Shown here: one piece after another, positions 1 to 7,634 of the stretch | Layout: each line of letters begins with the position of its first letter | How positions within the stretch are numbered: the stretch's first letter is position 1 | From: Streptomyces griseofuscus | Lineage (GTDB): Bacteria > Actinomycetota > Actinomycetes > Streptomycetales > Streptomycetaceae | NCBI RefSeq assembly: GCF_014673495.1 | Contig: NZ_CP051006.1 | Span: forward strand, 7,749,001 to 7,813,000 | Direction of reading: 5' to 3' | Length of the DNA: 64,000 bases | The notes under the pieces: model-generated | Database searches by the model: none | What the model was told of the DNA's origin: nothing | What the model saw: the letters and a program-made list of their open reading frames with translations, nothing else | Translations under genes and position numbers: made by a program

Positions 1-1621
1 GCGCGTCGCCCGCCACGAACACCCCGGGCACGCTGGTCTCCAGGTGGTACGGCGGCCGGTCCAGCTCCCAGCCGGCCGGTGGTGTGCCGTCGGGGGTCAG
101 ATCGGGTCCGGCCAGGATGAAACCGCGCTCGTCGCGCAGCACGCTGTCGCCGAGCCAGTCGGTCAGCGGGGCCGCGCCGATGAACACGAACAGCCACTGG
201 GCGTCGACCCGTTCGGTCTCCCCGGTCCCGGTGTGACGAAGCGTCAGCTGTTCCAGATGACCCGAGCCATGGGCCGCGTCCACCACCGTGCGGCAGCGCA
301 CCTCGATGTTCGGCGCCTCGGTGATCTGCTGGATCAGGTAGTACGACATCGACGCCGACAGATCCGCGCCGCGCACCAGCAGCGTCACCGACTTGGCGCC
401 CCGGGCGAGGTACATCGCCGCCTGGCCCGCCGAGTTGGCGCCGCCGACGATGTACACGTCCTGGCCCTGGCAGCCGGCCGCCTCGGTCAGCGCCGAACCG
501 TAGTACACCCCGCAGCCGGTCAGGTCCGTGCACCCCTCGGCCTCAAGTTGCCGGTACTGCACGCCGGTCGCCAGGATCACGCTGTGCGCGGCGATCGCGG
601 TCCCGTCCGCGAACCGTACGACCCGGGCGGCGCCGCCCGTCTCCAGGGCCGTCACCTCGCGCGCGGTCAGGATCTCGGCGCCGAACCGGCCCGCCTGCCG
701 CCGCGCCCGGTCGGTGAGCTGGGCGCCGGAGACACCGTCCGGGAAGCCCAGGTAGTTCTCGATGCGGGAACTCTGTCCGGCCTGGCCGCCGGTCGCCGAG
801 CGCTCCACGAGCACCGTACGCAGCCCCTCCGAGGCCCCGTACACGGCCGCGCCGAGCCCGGCCGGGCCGCCGCCGATCACCACCAGGTCGTAGAAGTCGG
901 CCGTCGGCGTCGTGGCCAGGCCCACCCGCGCGGCCAGTTCGGGCGCCTCGGGTTCGACCAGCGCCGAACCGTCCGGGGTGACCACCACCGGTAGCCGCTG
1001 CCCGTCCTGTCCGGCCGCCGCCAGCAGCCGCTGCCCCTCCGGCTCATCCACCGAGTACCAGCGGTAGGGCACCTGGTTGCGGGCCAGGAACTCCCGCACG
1101 TCCGAGGAGGGCGCCGACCAGCGGTGCCCCACCACCTTGGTGCTCGGCACCGGCTTGTGATCGCTGGCCCGCCATGCCGTCAGGAGATCGTCCAGCACCG
1201 GATAGAGCTTCTCCTCCGGCGGATCCCAGGGCTTGAGCAGATAGTGGTCGAGGTCCACCACGTTGATCGCGTCGATCGCCGCGTTGGTGTCCGCGTACGC
1301 GGTCAGCAGCACCCGCCGCGCCCCCGGGTACACATCGAGCGCCTGCTCAAGGAACTCGATGCCGTTCATCTGCGGCATCCGGTAGTCGGCCAGGATCACC
1401 GCCACGAGATCGCCGCGCAGCTTCAGTTCCCGCAGCGCGTCCAGCGCGGACGGCCCGGACTCGGCGCGCACGATCCGGTACGAGGCTCCGTAGCGGCGTC
1501 TCAGATCGCGGGCGACGGAGCGGGAGACCCCCGGGTCGTCGTCCACGGTCAGAATGACGGTCCGCGTCGCGTCGGCGGCCGGTGTCATCGGGGCCTGTGT
1601 CCTGGGCGCGGCCTGTGTCAT
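1..1621 (-). CDS. Response regulator fused to thioredoxin-reductase-like FAD oxidoreductase (partial)
   Basis: A CheY-like receiver domain (about residues 20-140) has the acidic pocket VDDD, a phospho-acceptor Asp near residue 79 (ILADYRMPQ) and the LLKPWD lysine motif. A linker follows, then a class II flavoprotein disulfide-reductase fold with FAD motif VIGGGPAGLGAAVYG and NAD(P) motif YIVGGANSAGQAAMY. Where thioredoxin reductase carries redox CxxC, this protein reads GCGVYYGSA, so the cysteine pair is missing and thioredoxin reduction is doubtful. The start at 1621 has GGAG 4 bases upstream; an in-frame ATG at 1588 lacks a ribosome site. The C-terminus lies beyond the window (540 codons visible, last motif VFVAGDA). 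Such fusions are known in actinobacteria and often annotated as fused response regulator/thioredoxin-disulfide reductase; the true substrate is unknown. Confidence 0.93.
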   Translation of the reverse strand, partial: MTQAAPRTQAPMTPAADATRTVILTVDDDPGVSRSVARDLRRRYGASYRIVRAESGPSALDALRELKLRGDLVAVILADYRMPQMNGIEFLEQALDVYPGARRVLLTAYADTNAAIDAINVVDLDHYLLKPWDPPEEKLYPVLDDLLTAWRASDHKPVPSTKVVGHRWSAPSSDVREFLARNQVPYRWYSVDEPEGQRLLAAAGQDGQRLPVVVTPDGSALVEPEAPELAARVGLATTPTADFYDLVVIGGGPAGLGAAVYGASEGLRTVLVERSATGGQAGQSSRIENYLGFPDGVSGAQLTDRARRQAGRFGAEILTAREVTALETGGAARVVRFADGTAIAAHSVILATGVQYRQLEAEGCTDLTGCGVYYGSALTEAAGCQGQDVYIVGGANSAGQAAMYLARGAKSVTLLVRGADLSASMSYYLIQQITEAPNIEVRCRTVVDAAHGSGHLEQLTLRHTGTGETERVDAQWLFVFIGAAPLTDWLGDSVLRDERGFILAGPDLTPDGTPPAGWELDRPPYHLETSVPGVFVAGDA

Positions 1622-1829
1622 GGATCTCCACCCCGAGCGTCGGAATCCCGCGGCGCGGTGGCACGGGCGCCACCGCACCGGTACGCGCCCATCGTATGTT
1701 CGATCGCCCGGCTTCGCCCCGGTGTCCAGGCCCGCCCGCGCCCCGGAGGGCCGGGGTCCGGCCGGGGCGCACCGTGTCCGATAGTGGGCATCAGCAGCAT
1801 GAACGGGCGGTACGACGAGGAGGCCACGG

Positions 1830-2696
1830 ATGACACGGGCGATCACGGCAGGGCTCGACGGCACGGAGGAGAGCCTGGCCGCGCTGGACTGGGCGGCCAG
1901 GGAGGCCGTACGCCGGGGGCTGCCCCTGCGGGTCCTGCACGCGTGGCACCACGCCGAGAAGCTCGCCGGGGCCGACCGCGACACCCAGCGGGGCTGGGCC
2001 GAGGAGGGCGTCGCACAGGCGGTGCGCCAGGTCGCCGAGCGGCATCCGGAGCTCACGGTGAGCGTCGAGGTGGTCGAGGAGGACGCCGCCCCGGCGCTGG
2101 GCCGCGCGGCCCGGGACGCGGAGATGCTGGTGCTGGGCTCGCGCGGGCACGGCCCGGTCGTCGGCTTCCTGCTGGGGTCGGTGGGCCGGCAGGTGATCGC
2201 CGAGGCCACCAGGCCCGTGGTGCTGGTGCGCGCCGGCGACCGCCCCGCCCTGGAGGCCGCCGGGCGCGAGGTGGTGGTCGGCCAGCACGGCGACGCCGAG
2301 GACAGCGCGGCCGCGCTGCGCTTCGCCTTCGAGACGGCCGCGGCCCGCGGCGCCACCGTGCGTGCCGTACGGGCCTGGACCCTGCCGCCGGTCTTCGCCT
2401 ACAGCCCCGGCTCGCTCAGGCTGCTGGACGAGGCCGGGGGCCTGGAGCCGTACGAGAAGCAGGCGCTGGCCGACGCGCTGCGGCCCTGGCGCGAGCGGTT
2501 CCCCGGGGTGCCGGTGGCCGAGCAGGTGGAGATGGGCAGCGCGGGACAGGTGCTGCTGTCGCTCGTCGGCCGCGCCCAGCTGATGGTCGTCGGCCGCCGG
2601 GCCCGCCGCACCGCCGTGGGCGCCCGGATCGGCTCGGTCGCGCACGGGGTGCTGCACCACGCCGACTGCCCGGTGGCGGTGGTCCCGCACGACTGA
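1830..2696 (+). CDS. Tandem-domain universal stress protein (UspA family)
   Basis: The 288-residue protein contains two Usp domains (about residues 1-140 and 150-287). Both end in the ATP-binding signature of the family: GSRGHGPVVGFLLGSVG in the first half and GRRARRTAVGARIGSVAHGVLHHADCPVAVVP in simplified form in the second. GAGGAGG lies 7 bases before the ATG. It ends 6 bases from the stop of the convergent MBL-fold gene. Usp proteins are cytoplasmic, bind ATP and accumulate under starvation or redox stress; its place beside the receiver-flavoprotein gene suggests a stress-response neighbourhood, but no partner can be read from sequence. Confidence 0.93.
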   Translation: MTRAITAGLDGTEESLAALDWAAREAVRRGLPLRVLHAWHHAEKLAGADRDTQRGWAEEGVAQAVRQVAERHPELTVSVEVVEEDAAPALGRAARDAEMLVLGSRGHGPVVGFLLGSVGRQVIAEATRPVVLVRAGDRPALEAAGREVVVGQHGDAEDSAAALRFAFETAAARGATVRAVRAWTLPPVFAYSPGSLRLLDEAGGLEPYEKQALADALRPWRERFPGVPVAEQVEMGSAGQVLLSLVGRAQLMVVGRRARRTAVGARIGSVAHGVLHHADCPVAVVPHD

Positions 2697-2702
2697 CCGG
2701 CG

Positions 2703-3476
2703 TCAACTCGCTTTCGACGTACGGGCCTTGCGGGTGGCCCGGTCCCGGGCCTGTTCGGCGGCGGCGCGCACCGCGCCCCGGTGGACCGGACCGTGACCGG
2801 GCAGCAGGGTGTCGCCGTCGAGCGCCGCGATCAGATCGAGGGAGGCCACGACCCGGCCGCGGTCATGGTCGAAGAAGCCGGGCAAAAGCTGCGGCCCCTT
2901 GGTCCAGGAGACCGCGTGCCCGCTGACCAGGGCGTCCCCGGAGATCACGATGCCGGCCGCGGGCAGGTGGTAGACGCAGTGCCCGTCGGTGTGGCCGGGG
3001 GTGTGCACGGGCACCGGGCGGCCCGGCAGGTCGAGCGCGCCCTCCCCGGGGAACGGCTCGGGCGCGGTGACCGGGTTGTGCTCCATGCCGCCCACCTTGA
3101 TGACATGCGCGGCCCACGGCAGCATGCCCGGCCGCCAGACATTGCGGACGACATCGCCGAGGGTGGCCTGGTGCAGGAACTCCCGCCGGGCGTGCGGGAC
3201 TTCGGCCGGGTGGAGGTAGATCGGAGTGCCGTAGGTGGAGCGCAGGTACTCGGCCGAACCCAGATGGTCGTTGTGCGCGTGGGTGATCAGCACGGCGGAG
3301 ACCGCCTCGGGTGAACCGCCCACCGCCGCAAGGGACTCCAGGATTCCCGGCCGGTCCCCGGGATACCCGGTGTCGATCAGGGTGAGGTCGTCCCCGTCCT
3401 TCAGGATCACCCAGTTGACGTTGTTGCCGTGCACCAGGTAGGTGCCGTCGGCGACTTGATGTACCTCTGCCCGCAT
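2703..3476 (-). CDS. MBL-fold metallo-hydrolase
   Basis: This 257-residue protein has the metallo-beta-lactamase-fold zinc motif HAHNDH near residues 78-83, a downstream GHTDGH histidine, an Asp (SGDALV) and a C-terminal LPGHGPV motif, so both metal sites look complete. The family includes glyoxalase II, lactonases and other hydrolases; the substrate here is unknown. The start at 3476 is chosen because GGAG precedes it by 5 bases; a longer in-frame start at 3521 has no ribosome site. There is no signal peptide, so it is probably cytosolic. It converges on the stress protein gene. Confidence 0.9.
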   Translation of the reverse strand: MRAEVHQVADGTYLVHGNNVNWVILKDGDDLTLIDTGYPGDRPGILESLAAVGGSPEAVSAVLITHAHNDHLGSAEYLRSTYGTPIYLHPAEVPHARREFLHQATLGDVVRNVWRPGMLPWAAHVIKVGGMEHNPVTAPEPFPGEGALDLPGRPVPVHTPGHTDGHCVYHLPAAGIVISGDALVSGHAVSWTKGPQLLPGFFDHDRGRVVASLDLIAALDGDTLLPGHGPVHRGAVRAAAEQARDRATRKARTSKAS

Positions 3477-3563
3477 GGTTTCTCCGCGCCCGAGTGCCAG
3501 TGATCTTCGGGGGACAGCCAACCAGATCCGTCACCGTGCGGCGCAAGGGGGCGGCGAGAGGTC

Positions 3564-4193
3564 TCAGCGCACGCCGTGCGGGCGGAACTGCACGCTGATC
3601 CGGGGCCCCGCCGCCCGTGCCGTCTTGGGCACGCAGTGCTCCCAGGTGCGCTGGCAGGAGCCGCCCATCACGATCAGATCGCCGTGCCCGAGCGGCCGCC
3701 GTACGGTCCCGCCGCCCCCGCCGGCCGGGCGCAGCAGCAGATCGCGGGGCTCGCCCACCGAGAGGATCGCGACCATCGTGTCCTCGCGGGCGCCCTTTCC
3801 GATCCGGTCGCCGTGCCAGGCCACGCTGTCCCGCCCGTCGCGGTAGTAGCACAGCCCGGCGGTGGCGAACGGCTCGCCCAGCTCCTTCGCGTAATGCCGG
3901 GACAGGGCGGCGCGGGCCTCGTCCAGGACGGGGTGGGGGAGGGGGTCCGCGGCGCCGTAGAAGGCCAGCAGGCGGGGTACGGCGACGACGTTGTCGTACA
4001 TCTTCCGCCGCTCGGCGCGCCAGGGGACCTCCGCCGCCAGCCGTTCGAACAGGGTGTCGGCGCCGGTCAGCCAGCCGGGCAGGACATCGATCCAGGCGCC
4101 GGCGCCGAGCACGGTCCGGCGCAGTCCGCGCAGGGGGCCCAGGCGCAGCTCGTCGGTCTGGTCGAACAGGGAGCCCTGGAGGTGCGTGGCCAT
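3564..4193 (-). CDS. alkB: AlkB-type alpha-ketoglutarate-dependent dioxygenase
   Basis: A 2-oxoglutarate/Fe(II) dioxygenase of 209 residues, close to the length of bacterial AlkB. Iron ligands are visible as WHGD (His-x-Asp, about residues 125-127) and the distal His in WEHCVPK, and the 2-oxoglutarate-binding arginine lies in the C-terminal RISVQFRP. AlkB proteins oxidatively demethylate alkylated bases such as 1-methyladenine and 3-methylcytosine in DNA or RNA. It is transcribed away from the tetR-flavoprotein pair; the 131-base shared upstream region holds the tandem TetR-type operators, so co-control by that regulator is possible but unproven. Confidence 0.93.
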   Translation of the reverse strand: MATHLQGSLFDQTDELRLGPLRGLRRTVLGAGAWIDVLPGWLTGADTLFERLAAEVPWRAERRKMYDNVVAVPRLLAFYGAADPLPHPVLDEARAALSRHYAKELGEPFATAGLCYYRDGRDSVAWHGDRIGKGAREDTMVAILSVGEPRDLLLRPAGGGGGTVRRPLGHGDLIVMGGSCQRTWEHCVPKTARAAGPRISVQFRPHGVR

Positions 4194-4274
4194 GGAGCCA
4201 GCGTACTCCGTATTCGAAAATTCGTTCCCATTCGATCAGTGCTTCGAGCGCTGCCGTGCCTTGTGAGCCCTTTC

Positions 4275-4307
4275 GATACATCGCTGTATCGGATACATTC
4301 CTGTATC
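4275..4307. promoter_or_regulatory. Two tandem palindromic operators upstream of tetR
   Basis: Two consecutive copies of GATACA-N4-TGTATC (4275-4290 and 4292-4307) are each a perfect 6-bp inverted repeat and are separated by one base, giving a 17-bp centre-to-centre spacing. They lie between alkB and the TetR regulator, just 3 bases upstream of the GGGAGGAG ribosome site. Tandem palindromes next to a tetR gene are typical of autoregulatory operators; binding is inferred, not shown. Confidence 0.75.
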
Positions 4308-4324
4308 GAACGGGAGGAGCCGTC

Positions 4325-4960
4325 ATGCAGGAGACCGCCAGACGCGTCACCCGGCGCCGCGCGGAGACCCGCGCCCGGCTGCTCGACGCCGCGTTCGGGG
4401 TGTTCGCGGCCAAGGGGTTCGGGCGGGTCTCCATCGAGGAGGTCTGCGAGGCGGCCGGGTACAGCCGGGGCGCCTTCTACTCGAACTTCGCCACCCTGGA
4501 CGAGCTGTTCTTCGCCCTCTACCAGGAGCGCGCCGACCTCATCGCCGCCCAGGTCGCGGACGCCCTCGCCGAGGACGGCCCCGGCCTCGACGTACCGGCC
4601 GCCGTGGACCGCGTCACCGAGGTGCTGCTGCTCGACGTGGACTGGCTGCTGGTGAAGACCGACTTCCTGGTGCACGCGGCCCGCGACCCGGAGGTCGCCC
4701 GCGTCCTGCTCGGCCACCGCGCCCGGCTCCGCGAGGCCGTCGCCGACCGCCTCTTCCGGGCCAGGGGCCACACCGAGCTGCCCGCCGTGCTCGGTGACAC
4801 GGCCGGCGCCGCGCACGCCGTGGTCGCGGCCTACGACGGTGTCACCACCCAGCTGCTGCTGGACAAGGACGTCGAGCACGCGCGGAGCTGGCTCAAGCAG
4901 CTGCTCACCGCACTGCTCACGGACGGCGGCGCGCCGGCCGCCCCCTCGACAGCGCACTGA
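4325..4960 (+). CDS. TetR/AcrR-family transcriptional regulator
   Basis: The 211-residue protein has the TetR N-terminal helix-turn-helix at about residues 12-60 (LLDAAFGVFAAKGFGRVSIEEVCEAAG then SRGAFYSNFATLDEL in overlapping helices) and a ligand-binding C-terminal helical domain. The ATG has a strong GGGAGGAG site 4 bases upstream. It precedes the FAD dehydrogenase gene by 38 bases, and together they probably form an operon controlled by the tandem GATACA-TGTATC palindromes directly upstream. A likely role is repression of its own operon, released by a substrate of the flavoprotein; the ligand, perhaps a steroid-like or other hydrophobic ketone, is speculative. Confidence 0.92.
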   Translation: MQETARRVTRRRAETRARLLDAAFGVFAAKGFGRVSIEEVCEAAGYSRGAFYSNFATLDELFFALYQERADLIAAQVADALAEDGPGLDVPAAVDRVTEVLLLDVDWLLVKTDFLVHAARDPEVARVLLGHRARLREAVADRLFRARGHTELPAVLGDTAGAAHAVVAAYDGVTTQLLLDKDVEHARSWLKQLLTALLTDGGAPAAPSTAH

Positions 4961-4998
4961 TCCTCCCGACAACGCACTGAGGAAGGAACCTCCACGCC

Positions 4999-6672
4999 AT
5001 GGACGCGGACGTCATCGTCGTCGGAGCGGGCCTCGCCGGCCTGGTCGCGGCTCATGAACTCACCAGCCGGGGACGCCGGGTGGCCCTGGTCGACCAGGAG
5101 AACGCCGCCAACCTCGGCGGCCAGGCGTACTGGTCCTTCGGCGGCCTCTTCCTCGTTGACTCGCCCGAACAGCGCCGCATCGGCATCAAGGACTCCTTCG
5201 AACTGGCCTGGAGCGACTGGCGCGGCAGCGCGCGCTTCGACCGGATCGAGGACGAGGACTCCTGGGCGGTGCGCTGGGCCCGCGCCTATGTGGAGTTCGC
5301 GGCCGGCGAGAAGCGGTCCTGGCTCCAGGGGCACGGCATCGAACTGCTGCCCACCGTCGGCTGGGCCGAGCGCGGCGACCTCAGGGCCGACGGGCACGGC
5401 AACTCCGTGCCCCGCTTCCACATCGCCTGGGGCACCGGCACCGGAGTGGTCGAGCCCTTCGTCCGGTACGCCCGGGGGGCCGCCCGGGACGGACTGCTGA
5501 CCTTCTACCACCGCCACCAGGTGGACGAGCTGGTCATCGAGGACGGCACCGCGCGGGGCGTGCGCGGCACGGTGCTCGCCCCGGACGACGCCCCGCGCGG
5601 TGTCGCCTCGGGCCGCGACCGCGTCGGCGACTTCGAACTCACCGCCCAGGCCGTCGTCGTCACCACCGGCGGCATCGGCGCCAACCACGACATCGTGCGC
5701 CGCTACTGGCCCGAGCGGCTCGGCACGCCCCCCGCGGAGATGGTCACCGGCGTCCCCGCCCATGTGGACGGCCGCATGCTCGACATCAGCGCGGCGGCGG
5801 GCGTCCGGCTGGTCAACCGCGACCGGATGTGGCACTACACGGAGGGGCTCCAGAACTGGGACCCCGTCTGGCCCGGCCACGGCATCCGCATCCTGCCCGG
5901 CCCCTCCTCCATCTGGCTGGACGCGCTCGGCCGCCGGCTGCCCGACCCCTGCCTGCCCGGCTACGACACCCTCAGCACGCTCAAGTACCTGCGCACCACC
6001 GAGGACATCGCGGGCTACGACCACTCCTGGTTCATCCTCACCCGGAAGATCATCGAGAAGGAGTTCGCGCTCTCCGGCTCCGAGCAGAACCCCGACATCA
6101 CCGCCAAGGACCGCAAGGCCGTGGTGCGCAACCGGCTCGTCGGCAAGGGCGCGCCCGCACCGGTGCAGGCGTTCCTCGACAAGGGCGCCGACTTCGTGAC
6201 GGCGGACAGCCTGGAGCGGCTGGTGGAGAAGATGAACGGCCTCGCCGGGCAGCCGCTGCTGGACGCGGCCGGGGTGCGCCGGCAGATCGAGGCCCGCGAC
6301 CTCCAGATGGCCAACCCGTACAGCAAGGACTCCCAGGTCCAGGGCATCCGCAATGCCCGCCGCTACCTCGGCGACCGGCTCGGGCGGGTGGCCGCGCCGC
6401 ACCGCCTCCTGGACCCGGCCGCGGGCCCGCTGATCGGCGTACGGATGCATGTGCTGACCCGCAAGACGCTCGGCGGCATCCAGACCGACCTCGACTCACG
6501 CGCCCTCGGCGCCGGCGGGGCACCGATCGAGGGGCTGTACGCGGCCGGTGAGGTGGCCGGGTTCGGCGGCGGCGGGGTGCACGGCTACAACTCCCTGGAG
6601 GGCACCTTCCTCGGCGGCTGCCTCTTCTCGGGACGCGCCGCGGGCCGGCACGCGGCCCGGCACACCGGCTGA
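4999..6672 (+). CDS. FAD-binding dehydrogenase, fumarate reductase/KstD-like
   Basis: A flavoprotein of 557 residues in the fumarate-reductase/succinate-dehydrogenase superfamily that includes 3-ketosteroid dehydrogenases. The N-terminal dinucleotide fold is VIVVGAGLAGLVAAHEL, followed by the FAD contact GGQAYWSFGG and a C-terminal GLYAAGEVAGFGGGGVHGYNSLEG FAD/active-site segment. No transmembrane or signal sequence is seen, so it is cytoplasmic. The ATG follows GGAAGGAA. It is probably co-transcribed with the preceding tetR gene and its stop codon lies in a short palindrome (6666-6682) shared with the convergent DUF488 gene. Proteins of this subgroup are often annotated only as FAD-binding dehydrogenase; the electron acceptor and substrate cannot be assigned. 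Confidence 0.9.
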   Translation: MDADVIVVGAGLAGLVAAHELTSRGRRVALVDQENAANLGGQAYWSFGGLFLVDSPEQRRIGIKDSFELAWSDWRGSARFDRIEDEDSWAVRWARAYVEFAAGEKRSWLQGHGIELLPTVGWAERGDLRADGHGNSVPRFHIAWGTGTGVVEPFVRYARGAARDGLLTFYHRHQVDELVIEDGTARGVRGTVLAPDDAPRGVASGRDRVGDFELTAQAVVVTTGGIGANHDIVRRYWPERLGTPPAEMVTGVPAHVDGRMLDISAAAGVRLVNRDRMWHYTEGLQNWDPVWPGHGIRILPGPSSIWLDALGRRLPDPCLPGYDTLSTLKYLRTTEDIAGYDHSWFILTRKIIEKEFALSGSEQNPDITAKDRKAVVRNRLVGKGAPAPVQAFLDKGADFVTADSLERLVEKMNGLAGQPLLDAAGVRRQIEARDLQMANPYSKDSQVQGIRNARRYLGDRLGRVAAPHRLLDPAAGPLIGVRMHVLTRKTLGGIQTDLDSRALGAGGAPIEGLYAAGEVAGFGGGGVHGYNSLEGTFLGGCLFSGRAAGRHAARHTG

Positions 6673-6675
6673 AGC

Positions 6676-7023
6676 TCAGCCGCCGAGCAGCTCCAGGAGC
6701 ACCTGGGCGTGGCTGCGCTCCGGGGTCTTCGTCGCCGTCAGCAGGGTCACCGGGCCCTTGCGGACCGACTCCCGCAGGCCGTCGAGCAGCTCGGCGGCCT
6801 CGGGGGCGTCCAGCTCCGTCTCGTAGCGGGCACGGAACTCCTCGTACGACCCGCCGCGGTGGAACCAGGTGCGCAGCTCCGCCGAGGGGGTGAGCCCCTT
6901 GGGCCACTCGTCCACATGCGCGGCCTCCTTGGCCACGCCCCGCGGCCACAGCCGGTCGACCAGCACCCGCAGCCCGTCATCGGGCTCGGGCGATTCATAG
7001 ATCCGGCGCACGCGCACGCTCAC
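6676..7023 (-). CDS. DUF488-family protein
   Basis: A small 115-residue protein matching the DUF488 family, recognised from RRIYESPEPDDGLRVLVDRLWPRG-type N-terminal residues and the central HVDEWPKGLTPSAELRTWF region. The GTG start is chosen because GGAGGGAAGGG lies 7 bases upstream and because the family motif begins just after it; reading upstream runs into the repeat-rich stretch. DUF488 proteins are cytosolic and of uncertain function, sometimes near DNA-repair or redox genes. It ends 3 bases from the convergent FAD dehydrogenase. Confidence 0.88.
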   Translation of the reverse strand: MSVRVRRIYESPEPDDGLRVLVDRLWPRGVAKEAAHVDEWPKGLTPSAELRTWFHRGGSYEEFRARYETELDAPEAAELLDGLRESVRKGPVTLLTATKTPERSHAQVLLELLGG

Positions 7024-7634
7024 GACCGGGCCTTCCCTCCACCTCGGCGGCCACTCCCGGCGAGCGTACTGCGCGTGCCACGGGCGCGCCGGTCGACGCC
7101 GCGCCCCCGGCCCGGGGCTCGTGGTACTGGCGGCGCGGGCCTTGCTGCCGGCGGTGCGGGCCTCTGCGGGATGCGCGTCGGCCGGGTGGCTCGGGCCTGT
7201 TCGGGGGTGTGGTGGCTGGTGGTTCGGGTCTGCCCGTGGCCGGTTCCAGCTGGTGGTTCGGGTCTGCTCGGGGCTGGTGCAGCGAGTGGTGCGGGCCTCT
7301 GCGGGATGCGCGTCGGCCCGGATGCTCGGGTCCTTTCGGGCTCGTGTCGCCGGTGGCTCCGTCTGTCCCGGACCCGCGCCAGACGGTAGCCCGGCCCTGC
7401 CCAGGGCTCCGTGCCGCTGACGGCGCGGTCCGTGCAGGGCTGGTGTCGGTCGATGGCTCGGTCCGACCATGTTCCGTGCCGACCGGAGCGCCGGGCCGTC
7501 GGTGTTCGACCCCGGCCCGGCCCACACCCGCCGAGCAGCGATCTCGCCACCATGTGGCCAGAATGAAACCGGAGACCCGGGGACACCGGCGCCTCTAGTC
7601 TGTGGGCCAGTCGACCACCTTCCGAGGAGTGCAC
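7024..7634. repeat. Non-coding stretch with degenerate direct repeats
   Basis: No convincing gene lies in this 611-base interval. A 31-base identical segment occurs at 7153-7183 and 7288-7318 (offset 135) and the similarity continues about 25 bases further with a few changes. A second 19-base unit, GCTGGTGGTTCGGGTCTGC, occurs at 7215-7233 and 7249-7267 (offset 34). Frames on both strands are open only because of GC bias and give Arg/Pro/Thr- or Gly/Arg-rich translations. The segment probably arose by local duplication and may contain the promoter for the M1 peptidase at its right end. Confidence 0.6.

Noticed and set aside
1124..2926. Plus-strand frame of about 600 codons opposite the receiver-flavoprotein gene and across the stress protein gene
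   Set aside because: Low-complexity Arg/Gly/Pro translation overlapping two clear genes.
7153..7318. Repeats considered as a CRISPR array
   Set aside because: Only two copies per unit, unequal units and spacing, no cas genes nearby.
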